Positions 17,940 through 28,200 of a stretch of DNA of 64,000 nt are shown here, in pieces (position 1 is the first letter of the stretch; every line of letters starts with the position of its first letter). A model generated the notes under the pieces. It saw only the letters and a list, made by a program, of their open reading frames with translations, was not told the origin of the DNA and ran no database searches. The stretch is from Paracoccaceae bacterium (GTDB lineage Bacteria; Pseudomonadota; Alphaproteobacteria; Rhodobacterales; Rhodobacteraceae): contig JAJEBQ010000033.1 of the NCBI GenBank assembly GCA_022822495.1, positions 1-64,000 of the forward strand, in the 5' to 3' direction. Both the position numbers and the translations under genes were made by a program.

Positions 17940-19463
17940 ATGGCTGTAAGGTCAACCCGTGCTGGGGGTAGGGCTGCTAGAGTAGCGAAAAGAGTCGCCG
18001 AGGAACCCGAGGTTAATCCCGCTCCTCCAGGACAAACAGGAGGGCAGTATAAGCCCCTTACAGAGGAAGGGATCATAAAAATCTACAACCATGCCCTAAA
18101 GTTTCTGGAGGATCTAGGGATGGGTGACGCACCTGATTTCCTGGTAGATACCTGTGTGGCCAAGGGAGCATTTGTCAGTTCCCGTGGAAGATTGTGTTTC
18201 CCCAGAGCAATGATTGAGGATATTATTGCCAATGCTGCCAAGAAAATAACCATGCATGGCAGAGATGAGCATCGATCGATTGAAATTGGCGGGAACAAGG
18301 TTCACTTTGGGACAGGCGGTGCCGCAGTCCAAACCCTGGATATAGATACAGGTTTATATCGCCCTTCAACTCTCCAGGATCTCTACAATTTTACACGGTT
18401 GCAAGACAAATTGCATAATATCAGCTGGTTTGCAAGATGTTGCGTTGCAACCGATTTGCCCAATAATTACGATTTGGATGTTAATACCGCCTTTGCCTTG
18501 GCCAAGGGGACAACCAAACCAGTCGCAACCTCCTTTTTCATACACGATCATGTCGAACCAGTCGTGAAAATGTACGACATGATTTCTGGAGGAGAAGGTG
18601 AATTCAGCAAGCGTCCTTGGTGTTTCGTTCATATCAGCCCGATAATTTCTCCCTTCAAATATGGTCAGGATGCAGTTGAGGTCTGTCGTGAATGCATCCG
18701 ATACAACTTGCCTGTAAATTGTATTACAGCAGCCCAATCCGGGGCTACGGCACCAGCCCCTCCCGCCGGTTTTTTGGTAACTTCGGTGGCGGAAACACTA
18801 TCCTCCCTGGCTATGGTAAATTGTTTCAAACAGGGGTTTCCAATGGTCTTTTCCAATTGGCCATTCGTAGTCGATCTACGAACAGGTGCATTTTGTGGCG
18901 GAGGAAGCGAAACTGCTATAATGAACGCAGCGAGTGCCCAAATAACCAATTGGTTGGGGTTACCATCTGGTGTTGCTTCAAGTATGAGTGATGCCAAGGC
19001 TGTCGATGCCCAAATGGGTGTAGAAAAAGGAATAACTGCTCTTTCGGCCGGTTTGGCTGGGGCCAACATGGTGTTTGAAAGCAGTGGCATGATGGCTTCA
19101 ATCCTTGGATGTTCGTTTGAGGCCTTTATCCTTGACAATGAGATGCATTCACATATTCATCGATCCATTCGGGGGATTGAGGTCAATGACGACACGATCA
19201 GTTACGAAGCAATCACTGATGCTGTTCTGGGAACGGGGCACTTTCTTGGCGATGACGTTACTATTGCAGCCATGCAAAGAGATTACTTTTATCCGAATAT
19301 AGCAGACAGGGATCCGCCAATTACCTGGGCAGAAAAAGGTGCGCCAGACATATGGCAGATTGCCAAGGTCAAAGCCAAAGAAATTCTGGACAGTTATTAT
19401 CCAATGTATATCCCACCTTCAATTGAGGAAGAAATCAAACGACACTATAACATCTTTATATGA
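17940..19463 (+). CDS. Trimethylamine methyltransferase family (MttB/MtgB-like), non-pyrrolysine
   Basis: 507 aa from the ATG at 17940, which has CAGGAG eight bases upstream; the frame stays open further upstream but without a start signal. The N-terminus is basic (RSTRAGGRAARVAKR), followed by the MttB barrel with EEGIIKIYNHALKFLEDLG near 40, GGAAVQTLDIDTG near 125, and SDAKAVDAQMGVEKGITAL and GLAGANMVFESSGMM in the last third. No in-frame TAG occurs, so it is not the pyrrolysine trimethylamine enzyme. Characterised non-pyrrolysine relatives demethylate glycine betaine, proline betaine, carnitine or butyrobetaine, passing methyl to a corrinoid protein. No corrinoid-protein gene is adjacent. 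Substrate unknown. Confidence 0.85.
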   Translation: MAVRSTRAGGRAARVAKRVAEEPEVNPAPPGQTGGQYKPLTEEGIIKIYNHALKFLEDLGMGDAPDFLVDTCVAKGAFVSSRGRLCFPRAMIEDIIANAAKKITMHGRDEHRSIEIGGNKVHFGTGGAAVQTLDIDTGLYRPSTLQDLYNFTRLQDKLHNISWFARCCVATDLPNNYDLDVNTAFALAKGTTKPVATSFFIHDHVEPVVKMYDMISGGEGEFSKRPWCFVHISPIISPFKYGQDAVEVCRECIRYNLPVNCITAAQSGATAPAPPAGFLVTSVAETLSSLAMVNCFKQGFPMVFSNWPFVVDLRTGAFCGGGSETAIMNAASAQITNWLGLPSGVASSMSDAKAVDAQMGVEKGITALSAGLAGANMVFESSGMMASILGCSFEAFILDNEMHSHIHRSIRGIEVNDDTISYEAITDAVLGTGHFLGDDVTIAAMQRDYFYPNIADRDPPITWAEKGAPDIWQIAKVKAKEILDSYYPMYIPPSIEEEIKRHYNIFI

Positions 19464-19500
19464 GTCTTTGAGGGCAGCCGAATTTCAAGGTAACTTGCTG

Positions 19501-20811
19501 TTAGTTTCCAACATATTGGTTAAACCACCAAGTTTTTCTCAAGGGTTCTGACCCTGCAAAATTGTTTTCTCCAAACACTTCCTCAATCCTGAGGCATTCA
19601 TTCCATTTGGCCATCCTTTCTGATCTTGAAAATGATCCTACTTTCAACTGTCCGCAGCCAAGACCGATGGCTAAATGGGCAATGGCAGTATCCTCTGTCT
19701 CCCCAGAGCGAGCAGAGACAATGGTTCCCCAACCATAAGATCTTGCAACCTCAAATGATGCAAGCGCCTCTGTGACAGTTCCAATCTGGTTGACCTTGAG
19801 TAAAAGTGAATTGCATGCTCCTTCCCGGTAAGATTTCTTCACCAATTCTTTAGAACTGACCAGATAATCATCACCAACAATTTGATAATGATCCCCATAT
19901 CTTTTCGTGAACGCAATCATACCTTCAGGATCATTTTCTGCCAGCGGATCTTCGATCGAAACAATCGGATAGTCTGTCAACCAGCGCTTTAGTATTTCAA
20001 TCCATTGCTCAGTATCATATTTTTTATCTTCCAGATCCAAACTGTACTGATTGTTCTGATAAAATTCAGAAGCAGCAATATCCAGGGAAATGACCACTCG
20101 ATCTCCGGGCTTTTCCCCTGTTAGTTCAATGGCTTTAACCAGAGTTTCCAAAGCTTCCTCATTGGTAGAAAAACAAGGCCACCAACCGCCCTCATCAGCT
20201 ACACCCGTCAATATTCCCCTTTGTTTAAGGATTGAACCTGCGCTGTGATAGATTTCCGACGTTACCTCCAAGGCTTCCGAGAAACTGGTAGCCTTGGGAA
20301 CCATGACCATGAAGTCCTGAATATCAACCCGGTTAGAAGCATGAGCACCACCGCCAAAAATTTGTATCTCAGGGAGAGGTATAATCGGTGTTGAATTTGT
20401 AATACCTGCAAAAAGTTCCCAAAGTGGGATCCCGTCTGTTTTCGCTTTGGCATCATGCAGAGCCAAGGAGACCGCAACGAGGGTGTTACCGCCAAAGTTC
20501 ACTTTTTGACTTGTTCCATCTTCCTTGACAAGAAAATGATCAATTGCTTCAGTTGCATCAAGCCATTTGCCGATTAATCGGGGTTTGATCTTGGTTTGAA
20601 TGATACGTATGGCTTGGGATACATCCTTACCCTTTAGGGGCTTTCCGCCATCTCTCATTTCAATGGCTTCCCTGGTACCTCTGGAAGTTCCAGCAGGTGC
20701 TCGACCTCTGCCAATTACTCCTTCGGAAGTGACGATGTCAACTTCAACCGTAGGGTGGCCTCGGGAATCCCAAATTCGGCGGGAATTGATGTTTTGAATC
20801 TTGCCAGACAA
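19501..20811 (-). CDS. Enolase-family protein with altered active site (enolase paralogue)
   Basis: 436 aa, full enolase length. The metal ligands D244, E287 and D314, the lysines K339 and K390, H157, E207, S43 and the R368-S369 pair are all recognisable in their enolase contexts (LLLKVNQIGT; ARSGETED). Three positions differ from yeast enolase: catalytic H373 is A367, E168 is D166, and the flexible loop SGAST reads AGTSR. The loop after E207 is GGWWPC instead of GGFAPN. These changes suggest dehydration of a different phosphorylated acid, though residual 2-phosphoglycerate activity is possible. Translation starts at a TTG three bases after the kinase stop, so the pair is coupled. No other enolase gene is in the window. 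Confidence 0.85.
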   Translation of the reverse strand: MSGKIQNINSRRIWDSRGHPTVEVDIVTSEGVIGRGRAPAGTSRGTREAIEMRDGGKPLKGKDVSQAIRIIQTKIKPRLIGKWLDATEAIDHFLVKEDGTSQKVNFGGNTLVAVSLALHDAKAKTDGIPLWELFAGITNSTPIIPLPEIQIFGGGAHASNRVDIQDFMVMVPKATSFSEALEVTSEIYHSAGSILKQRGILTGVADEGGWWPCFSTNEEALETLVKAIELTGEKPGDRVVISLDIAASEFYQNNQYSLDLEDKKYDTEQWIEILKRWLTDYPIVSIEDPLAENDPEGMIAFTKRYGDHYQIVGDDYLVSSKELVKKSYREGACNSLLLKVNQIGTVTEALASFEVARSYGWGTIVSARSGETEDTAIAHLAIGLGCGQLKVGSFSRSERMAKWNECLRIEEVFGENNFAGSEPLRKTWWFNQYVGN

Positions 20812-20814
20812 TAT

Positions 20815-21822
20815 TCAGTTTATACCTGAAAATTGGACATTTAACACTTGTTGAATGTTATTTATTGGTTTTTTAATCAGGGGAATTACTATTGTGCGAA
20901 CCCTTTGTTGCTGTTCTTTGTCGAGGTACTCCACTGGGGATTTGCCATCCACCCTGGCCAAACCAAGCATGGGAAGTAGTTTGGCAACTCTGTTGTTAAA
21001 TTCTCGATGATCTTCCCAATGTACAAATTCGTAGTAATTTGCAAAGAAGCTGTTGGCTGCCTTCTCCAATGCAACCTTGAAATGAGGAGAAAACACAGCT
21101 TTCAGGAAAAAATGGTTTAGACAGAAGGCAACATCAAACGCAGGGTCACCCATTGTGGCACACTCGGCATCAATCAATATTGGTTCACCGGCTTTGACGA
21201 GTATATTTTTAGGAGAAACATCACCATGAACGAGGGTTTTGTTAGCATCTGTGAGACTTTGGGCAACCTCATCAAAAATTGGTTTCAGTTCGGGATGGTT
21301 GGATCCGGTAAAGAGGATGTAAGGTTCAGTCCGCATGTGAAAAAACACATCCTTATTTTCAAAAGGAGAGGTGTTGAATGAACGCTCTCCTGTATAGGAT
21401 TGGACTTTGCCGAAGGTTTTACCTACTTTTTCAGCTATGGAGATATCGGGTGGTGCTTGAAAGAGTCTTTCTTTCCAGACAAAACAATCATCACCCCCGA
21501 CGTAGGCCATCGCAAATCCACCGGTCTTTTCAGAAAAACCATACATTTCTGGAGTGTTTCCAGGAATAATGATTTCAGCAATTTTAAGCCATTCATATTC
21601 GGACAGGTTGCGTGAAATCGGGGCAAACCAATCTGCCTTAACCCGCATTTTGGAAAGAGCGAATTTAACACAATACTTTTTTTGATCTGTTCGAACCAAA
21701 GCAACGTCAGAAGCCACACCTCCGGTGAGTGCTTCGACAGATTTAACCTGCTTTTTGGTAGTTATCAGGCCAAGATCAAGTAATAATTCTGATACTCTTT
21801 CACTCAGGTTCTTGTCGGGCAT
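20815..21822 (-). CDS. APH/choline-kinase-fold small-molecule kinase
   Basis: 335 aa. The aminoglycoside-phosphotransferase fold is shown by an N-lobe with GGVASDVALV near 30 and KYCVKFAL near 48, the Brenner motif LVHGDVSPKNILV near 197, and the DFG-like metal site LIDAECATMGDPAFDVAF near 216. The last part resembles methylthioribose-kinase-like members. It phosphorylates a small hydroxylated molecule with ATP. It is the first gene of a two-gene unit with the enolase paralogue, so its product is probably the substrate of that enzyme; a hydroxy-acid is the simplest guess. The substrate is not deducible from motifs. Confidence 0.82.
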   Translation of the reverse strand: MPDKNLSERVSELLLDLGLITTKKQVKSVEALTGGVASDVALVRTDQKKYCVKFALSKMRVKADWFAPISRNLSEYEWLKIAEIIIPGNTPEMYGFSEKTGGFAMAYVGGDDCFVWKERLFQAPPDISIAEKVGKTFGKVQSYTGERSFNTSPFENKDVFFHMRTEPYILFTGSNHPELKPIFDEVAQSLTDANKTLVHGDVSPKNILVKAGEPILIDAECATMGDPAFDVAFCLNHFFLKAVFSPHFKVALEKAANSFFANYYEFVHWEDHREFNNRVAKLLPMLGLARVDGKSPVEYLDKEQQQRVRTIVIPLIKKPINNIQQVLNVQFSGIN

Positions 21823-21945
21823 ATTTATTGTTAATTAACACTTAAAATTTGGTAGTTAAATTACAAAACGAGGTTCAATCAAACAAGGCTATAACGAAAA
21901 AATTCAGATGTTGAAAATTAATTATTGACATAATTTGTATATCCA

Positions 21946-21982
21946 TACACAGCAAATAATCCTCAGGATTATTTGCTGTGTA
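21946..21982. promoter_or_regulatory. Perfect 17-bp inverted repeat upstream of the AbiE operon (likely operator)
   Basis: Seventeen bases at 21946-21962 are the exact reverse complement of 21966-21982, with TCA between. The element ends 29 bases before the antitoxin start and follows a TTGACA-like box at about 21925, so it overlaps the expected promoter. AbiEi antitoxins are known to repress their own operon by binding inverted repeats. A transcription terminator role is less likely because the upstream gene runs the other way. Confidence 0.6.
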
Positions 21983-22011
21983 GACTCAGATGAAGCAATC
22001 AAACTTAGAAC

Positions 22012-22920
22012 ATGTTAAACACAAATAGCAGGGGTAAAAGCATACGTTTGTGGGGAATACCATCCCGAGTAATGCTTAAATTGGAGGAATTTAATAAACC
22101 TATTATGTCATCATGGGATTTTTATAACATTATAAAAAAATGTCACATGGAGCAGAATATTCCCATTCCACCAACAAGAAAACTACATTCGATAAGCTCT
22201 GTATTAGTAAAATACAACTATGTGTCGAATGACAGAGATTACCAAACGCATTATCGTATAACTCAAATTCCTGATCGCAATGCAGATGAAATTGTTTGTT
22301 TGATAGATCGATTTTGTCACATATCACACTTATCTGCTATGCAAAAATGGGGGCTAACAAATCGACAATCATTTGAGTTAATTCTTACACGACCTAGCGA
22401 TAAAATTGTAAGCCAATTAATTTCCAATCTAATTCAAACGGAAATTGAAGAAAATCACTGGATTTATCGACCGAAATATACTCCCTTTGGCCCATTCAAA
22501 CTAGGGAATATTACTCATCCGAAATATGTACGTCGCCAACCAGTAAAAAATCGTAAGAGTAAATCACCAAGAAATGCAATCAAGGGACGTAACAGTTCAA
22601 TTAGAGTTGCCACTTTAGGCCAAACGTTTCTTGATATGTTACAACAACCCGATCTGTGTGGGGGAATGGCACATGTACTTGAAGTTTGGGAAGAACACGC
22701 ACCCAAGTACCTGGATCAAATTATAACTCAAATTAATTCGGCCAATTCATTGGCGAAATGCCGGGCTGGTTATATCATTGAAGAAAAAATAGGAATCCAG
22801 GACAGGCGGGTAGATACATGGTGTGAATCTGCTCAAAGAGGGGGAAGTAACCGACTAGACCCCCGTAAACCTTACGCACCATTTTGGTCCGATAAATGGA
22901 AGATATCTCTAAATGTCTAA
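22012..22920 (+). CDS. AbiEi-type antitoxin / transcriptional regulator of a type IV toxin-antitoxin system
   Basis: 302 aa. The C-terminal half carries the AbiEi pattern: RVATLGQTFLDMLQQPDLCGG near 198, HVLEVWEEHAPKYLDQI, and a final DPRKPYAPFWSDKWKISLNV. The N-terminal part likely holds the winged-helix DNA-binding region. It is longer than the Streptococcus protein. It overlaps the nucleotidyltransferase gene by 8 bases, the typical AbiE pairing, and lies just downstream of a perfect palindrome that probably serves as its operator. An ATG at 22072 is an alternative start. It antagonises the toxin and represses the operon. Confidence 0.85.
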   Translation: MLNTNSRGKSIRLWGIPSRVMLKLEEFNKPIMSSWDFYNIIKKCHMEQNIPIPPTRKLHSISSVLVKYNYVSNDRDYQTHYRITQIPDRNADEIVCLIDRFCHISHLSAMQKWGLTNRQSFELILTRPSDKIVSQLISNLIQTEIEENHWIYRPKYTPFGPFKLGNITHPKYVRRQPVKNRKSKSPRNAIKGRNSSIRVATLGQTFLDMLQQPDLCGGMAHVLEVWEEHAPKYLDQIITQINSANSLAKCRAGYIIEEKIGIQDRRVDTWCESAQRGGSNRLDPRKPYAPFWSDKWKISLNV

Positions 22921-23794
22921 CACGCCTATATTTATAGATATATCCGCTTGGGTTGAAAGTAATAAAGACAATGATTTGAAATATCGTCAAAGTCAGGCAA
23001 TACATATTTTTCTTGCGACTATAGCAAGACTGCATCCTCAATATACGATGTATCTCAAAGGAGGACTTTTGATGGGTTTGGTTTATAATAGTCCAAGAAG
23101 AACTACCGATGTTGACCTTACAGCCGGTTTCAAACCTCAAGTAGATATAGGATGTAAAATTAAGGATCGAATCAATCTAATTCTTCCGGGGGTAATAGCA
23201 ACCCTAGGTTATATAGGTTCACGCCCTGAAATTGAAAAGGTCAGAACATTTCCGAAAAAAATAGACAACCCCCTTATGAACGCCAAATTTCCAGCTTTAA
23301 AATTTGACCTTTTGTTCATTTCTAGATTAAATGGTCCACACGACAGGATAGCCATAGATATTTCTTTCAATGAATTGGCTCCAAGAAAAATAGATGTGTT
23401 CAATATTGGTGATAATGCGGAAATTCAAACATATGGTCTGGTTGAAATCATTGCGGAGAAATACCGTGATCTTCTACAACAACCTTTGAGAAAAAGAAAT
23501 CGTCGCCAAGATATATTTGATCTAGGTTACTTAATTCAAAGGTTTGATTTTACAAAAAAAGAAATGGAAGAAATTCTTGAAACGATAATAAGAAAATGCA
23601 AGCAACATGAAATTGAACCCAAAACTACCTCAATTGAAGATCCTGAAGTGCGCGAAAGAGCTGGTAGAGATTGGGACAGTATCCAACTAGAAGTGGGTAA
23701 CCTGCCAGATTTCACCGAATGCTTCAAAGTCGTAAATAATTTCTACAAAATTTTACCTTGGGAGGGAAATAAGAGTTCAACTCAAGAACAATAA
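22913..23794 (+). CDS. AbiEii/AbiGii-type nucleotidyltransferase toxin
   Basis: 293 aa DNA polymerase-beta-like nucleotidyltransferase. The signature is KGGLLMGLVYNSPRRTTDVDLTAGF (about residues 46-70), which contains the GG loop and the DxD metal pair; further family features include DIFDLGYLIQRF near 200. Related toxins such as MenT transfer nucleotides to tRNA acceptor ends and block translation. The 8-base overlap with the antitoxin gene implies coupled synthesis. The type IV AbiE system arrests growth during phage infection. The active-site residues look intact, so it is likely functional. Confidence 0.87.
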   Translation: MSNTPIFIDISAWVESNKDNDLKYRQSQAIHIFLATIARLHPQYTMYLKGGLLMGLVYNSPRRTTDVDLTAGFKPQVDIGCKIKDRINLILPGVIATLGYIGSRPEIEKVRTFPKKIDNPLMNAKFPALKFDLLFISRLNGPHDRIAIDISFNELAPRKIDVFNIGDNAEIQTYGLVEIIAEKYRDLLQQPLRKRNRRQDIFDLGYLIQRFDFTKKEMEEILETIIRKCKQHEIEPKTTSIEDPEVRERAGRDWDSIQLEVGNLPDFTECFKVVNNFYKILPWEGNKSSTQEQ

Positions 23795-23971
23795 GTATCA
23801 AACAGAATTTAACGAATTAATGTTTGGTAATAATGTTGCTGCGACTGTGAGGAGATAGAGAAACATCATCAAGTTGGAAGTCAGAAAATTTAACTGTTAA
23901 ATTTATGAAATGAAAAATTCTTTTTTGATTTAGCAAGCAGTAAACGCAATGTTCCAAGTTAGGAGGAAAGA

Positions 23972-25237
23972 ATGTTCAAATTTGTCCATACTGCAGATTT
24001 GCACCTGGATTCGCCCCTGAAATCGCTTGCGTTAAGAGACCCTGAATTAAAACGCCTCGTTGGTACCGCAACGAGAGAAACATTTGCCAATATTGTTAAT
24101 CTCTGCATAAGCGAGAAAGTGGACGCGTTACTGGTAGCAGGGGATCTGTATGACAGTAACCAGACCTCTATGCATACGGCAAGATTTCTGGCCAATCAAA
24201 TGCAAAAATTGCATAGGGCTGACATCAAGGTATTCATTATCAAAGGGAACCATGACGCAGGATCAGTTATCACCGGGCAATTGATTTTTCCAGATTCAGT
24301 CAAAATTTTTACCATTAAGGCTGAAACAGTTCATATATCCAAGGATACTTTGAATATTGCCATCCATGGGTTGAGTTTCCCCAATCGTCAGGTTCCTGAA
24401 TCATTACTGCCAAAATATCCTAGTCCAATTAATGGAATGTTAAATATAGGGATGCTCCATACCAGCCTTGGTGGCTCTGGAGGTCATGATACCTACGCAC
24501 CTAGCAGTCTAAAAGAGTTGCAGGATATTGGTTATGATTACTGGGCGCTTGGACATATACACAAACAATCCTGTTCTAGGGGAAAGACAACAGTTGTAAT
24601 GCCGGGAAATCCACAAGGCCGTCACATAGGCGAAGATGGTGAAAAATCAGTCGCCATGGTTTCAGCTGATGAATCTGGTATAAAAGAACTCACTTACGTT
24701 TCCCTATCCGTATTACAATTTGAGAAAGTAGAGATTGATATTTCTGAATTGGACGAATGGAAAGAGGTTGTTGAAGCTATCCAAGCCAACATCAAAAACC
24801 TGATTCAGAACTTGTCACATAAAATATTTGTACTTCGAATAATCCTGTATGGATCATCTCAACTAAATTGGAAAATCAGACGAGATGTCGAACTATTGCT
24901 TGAAGAAGCCAGAAGAATTGTCGAAGGCAACCATGAGTTCTGGATTGAAAAAATCAAGCTCAATACAAGAGAAAAGACTTCAGAAGACGAAAATCAGGCA
25001 TATACAGGTGCATTGGCTCATTTGTCCACCCTGGAAGAACAAAAGAGTCCCTACTCAGTTATGAGAGATGTAGACACATATACGGAAGCTATCCTTAAAG
25101 CCCTTCCACATCCTATGAAGAAAACCCTCGGAGATTCAGAAGAAGAGAGGGAGAAGATAATTCACGAACTATTAAAGGAAGGAATTTCTGACACTCTCGC
25201 CTACCTCAGAGACCGGGATGTAGAGATAAACACATGA
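23972..25237 (+). CDS. DNA repair metallophosphoesterase, YhaO/SbcD-like
   Basis: 421 aa. The N-terminal calcineurin-like nuclease shows the whole metal-binding set: HTADLHLDSPL at residue 6, VAGDLYD near 56, KGNHDAG near 90 and LGHIHKQ near 191. The C-terminal part is charged and probably docks on the partner ATPase. The start has an excellent AGGAGGAAAG. The stop overlaps the start of the next gene (ATGA), the classic SbcD-SbcC layout. Together they should process DNA ends or hairpins. It stands next to an AbiE system, so a defence-linked role is possible but unproven. Confidence 0.9.
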   Translation: MFKFVHTADLHLDSPLKSLALRDPELKRLVGTATRETFANIVNLCISEKVDALLVAGDLYDSNQTSMHTARFLANQMQKLHRADIKVFIIKGNHDAGSVITGQLIFPDSVKIFTIKAETVHISKDTLNIAIHGLSFPNRQVPESLLPKYPSPINGMLNIGMLHTSLGGSGGHDTYAPSSLKELQDIGYDYWALGHIHKQSCSRGKTTVVMPGNPQGRHIGEDGEKSVAMVSADESGIKELTYVSLSVLQFEKVEIDISELDEWKEVVEAIQANIKNLIQNLSHKIFVLRIILYGSSQLNWKIRRDVELLLEEARRIVEGNHEFWIEKIKLNTREKTSEDENQAYTGALAHLSTLEEQKSPYSVMRDVDTYTEAILKALPHPMKKTLGDSEEEREKIIHELLKEGISDTLAYLRDRDVEINT

Positions 25238-28200
25238 GACTCCACAAGTTAAAATTATCCAAATATGGAATGTTCACCGGCAAGGTACTGGATTTTGGTG
25301 AAAGAGTAGCAGACCAACCGGATTTTCATATCATTTATGGGTTAAATGAATCAGGTAAAACCACCTCTCTGGAAGCCTGGTTGGATTTTCTTTTTGGCAT
25401 CAAACGAGGATCTCCATATGGGTTTAAACACTCAACGGCGATGGAAATTCAAGCTGTTTTAGAGAGGGATGGTGCGTTTATAGAATACAAAAGAGTCAGA
25501 AAGATGAAAGATTCGCTAAAGGATGCGAGTGATGAAGTTGTACCTGATGCAGTTTTACATGCACATTTGGGAGGTTATACCCGACCCGACTATGAAATAC
25601 TTTTTACCGCCAATGACCAAACGCTTGAGAAAGGAGGAAACGAAATACTTGCAAGTAAGGGTGATCTTGGCAAATTGCTCTTTTCTGCCAGTGCTGGTAT
25701 GGCTGACCTAAGTGAAAGGCTACAAAGTTTTCAACTCAAAAATGATCAATTTTACAGAAAAGGGACATCAAAAAACGAGTTGAAGCAAATTAATCAGGAA
25801 CTTACTGATCTTAAGCGTGAGTGGCAGGAAAAAGATAAAGGAGCCGGTGAATACAAAATCCTTGTTAGGACATTTGAAGAGGCAAAAGATAACCTGGAAA
25901 AAACCAGACATGATTTGGCAGCATTAAAATCAGAACTTGCTCAAGTAGAAAGAAAGACAGATGCATTGAGGTGGGTTGCCTCACTTACTGATACCCAAAA
26001 TGAATTGGAGGGGTACGAAGGATTACCGGTACCCCCAAAAAACTGGCGAGAATCACTGGATAATTGGGGTCAGGAAATGATTGTAACCAGAGGCAGACTA
26101 GATCAACTTTCAAAAGAAATTGATCGCATGCAAGCCAAATTAAGTGAGAATATAATTGATGAAAAGGCATTGGTTTTGGAAGATAAGGTGTTCAACGCCG
26201 GTGCGCAGGAAGCCGCCTATTTAACTGTGATACGAGATCTTCCCAGAAGAATTACAAGAAAAACTGAATTAAGGACAGAAATTGAGTACCTGACCAATAG
26301 GCTGGGTCTTGCCAAAAAGGATCTTAACAAAATCATTCCAGATTCTGCCACAATAGGCTTGATAAGGGATTTGATGCAGGAAAACTCAGGCTTGGTGGTT
26401 AATTTCCAGACCGCAGAAGAAGAGATGAAAAATGCCAACCAAGATGTGGAAGTCATAGCGTCACAACTCAAAGAGGATAAAAATTTGAATCAAGAGGTCA
26501 AAGTGGTTGAATCGATCCTGAAGGAAATAAGGAAAAATGATCCAAGGACACTTCTGGGCACTATAGACACGGATATTATTGAAGCGGATGGTGAAATTGA
26601 AAGGTACATGAGTAAACTGCACCCTTGGGAGGGAAGTAAACAGGATTTGGTGAATTTGGAAAGCCCATCGAAACGGTCCTTGGGAGATATTCAAAATCGA
26701 TATGAGGAATTACGCAGAACTTACCAGGAGACAAGCAGAAGAATTGAAAGTCTGGAAGAGGAAATAAGTGTGCTGGAAGGTACATTATCACAAACTGAAA
26801 CGAGCCACGTTACCCTGGAAGATATTGCCGAGGCTAGAAACCAAAGGGAAAATCAGTGGGTTGTACATAAATCTTCTTTGGATATGACCACTGCAGAGCA
26901 GTTTGAATTGGCTATGCGAAAGGATGATCACATTGCTTCAAGAGTTGCAGAGCAACAAGCAAATAAAGCTGTGAGATCAGAGAGAATGGCCAACCTTCAG
27001 GAACTTAGGCGACAACTGGAAATAGAAGTTAAGAAAGGCAAAACCCTGACTGTAGATATGGAGGAAATGCATCAAACAAGAAAAAACATACTGCAATCCA
27101 TACCCGGCTTGAAGGGTTTGCAAAGCATACAAGAATTAGTTGGATGGCTTGAACTACGAGACCATACGTTGGGGTTGGTAATGAAACTTAAAAATATACA
27201 GGCGCGAAAGAATCACTATGAAGGGGTGGAAACGAACTTCAAGAAGAACCTTGCACTAGCTTTAACAGAAGCCAAGATTGAGTGTAAGGTCCATTGGACT
27301 TTGGAAACAATGATTGCAACTGCCGAAGATCTAATAGAAAACCACAAGGAGATTAAAGCCCTTAGAAACCAGCTTTTAAAGGCGGAATTGACTCACCATG
27401 CAAGATTGAAGACATTTGAGGAGGCCAGGAGTAAGACATCCGAGTGGGACAGGAAATGGAAAGAGGCTTGTGAACGAACTGAATTCTGGGGTAAAAATAT
27501 CCCTCAAATATCCGAAATGAAAGAAATCATGGCTACCCTGGATGATTTAATTCCCAAGGTATCCGAACAGACCAGCCTAATGGAAAGAATTGAAAAGATG
27601 AAGGAGGATAAGGACAGGTTCAAACGAAATGTTGAAGAATTGGCTCAAACACTTGATATCAAAGGGACAGACACTCAGAATTTGTGGAAAGCAGTTGAAA
27701 GCCAGGTTAAACAGGCCATTAAGTTGAACAACGATAACAATAACATCCGTGCTGATCTAGAGAACCGTAAAGAAGAACAGCTTGGTCTTGAAGAGGATTT
27801 GACACGAATCAATCAGGCTGTAGAGGAATTCGGAAAAATGTACGGTAAGAAGAATTTGGATGAGATAAAGAATTCTTGTGAACGGGCTGAAAAGTATCAA
27901 CAACTCAAATCATACGAAGAAAAGGCATTGGAAAATATTCGTGAAACCATGGGGCTGCCGACCAGGCAGGAGGCAATTGAACAATTGCGTGGCCTGGAGT
28001 TGATAACTCTTGATGGTGAGAAAAGTAGATTGGAAAGCAAAATAAAGGAATGTGAATCGGAACTTGAAGATAGATTTGCATCCCAACGTGAAGCTCGAAA
28101 GGAACTCGACATGGTTTCGGGTGATGATTCCATTGCACGCTTAAAGGAAAGTTACGAGAATTTGCTGATTGAATTTCAAGAGAAGTTGTACACTCATCTC

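Noticed and set aside
18665..19138. 157-aa minus-strand frame inside the MttB-like gene
   Set aside because: It is fully contained in a well-supported gene on the other strand and is a shadow frame.
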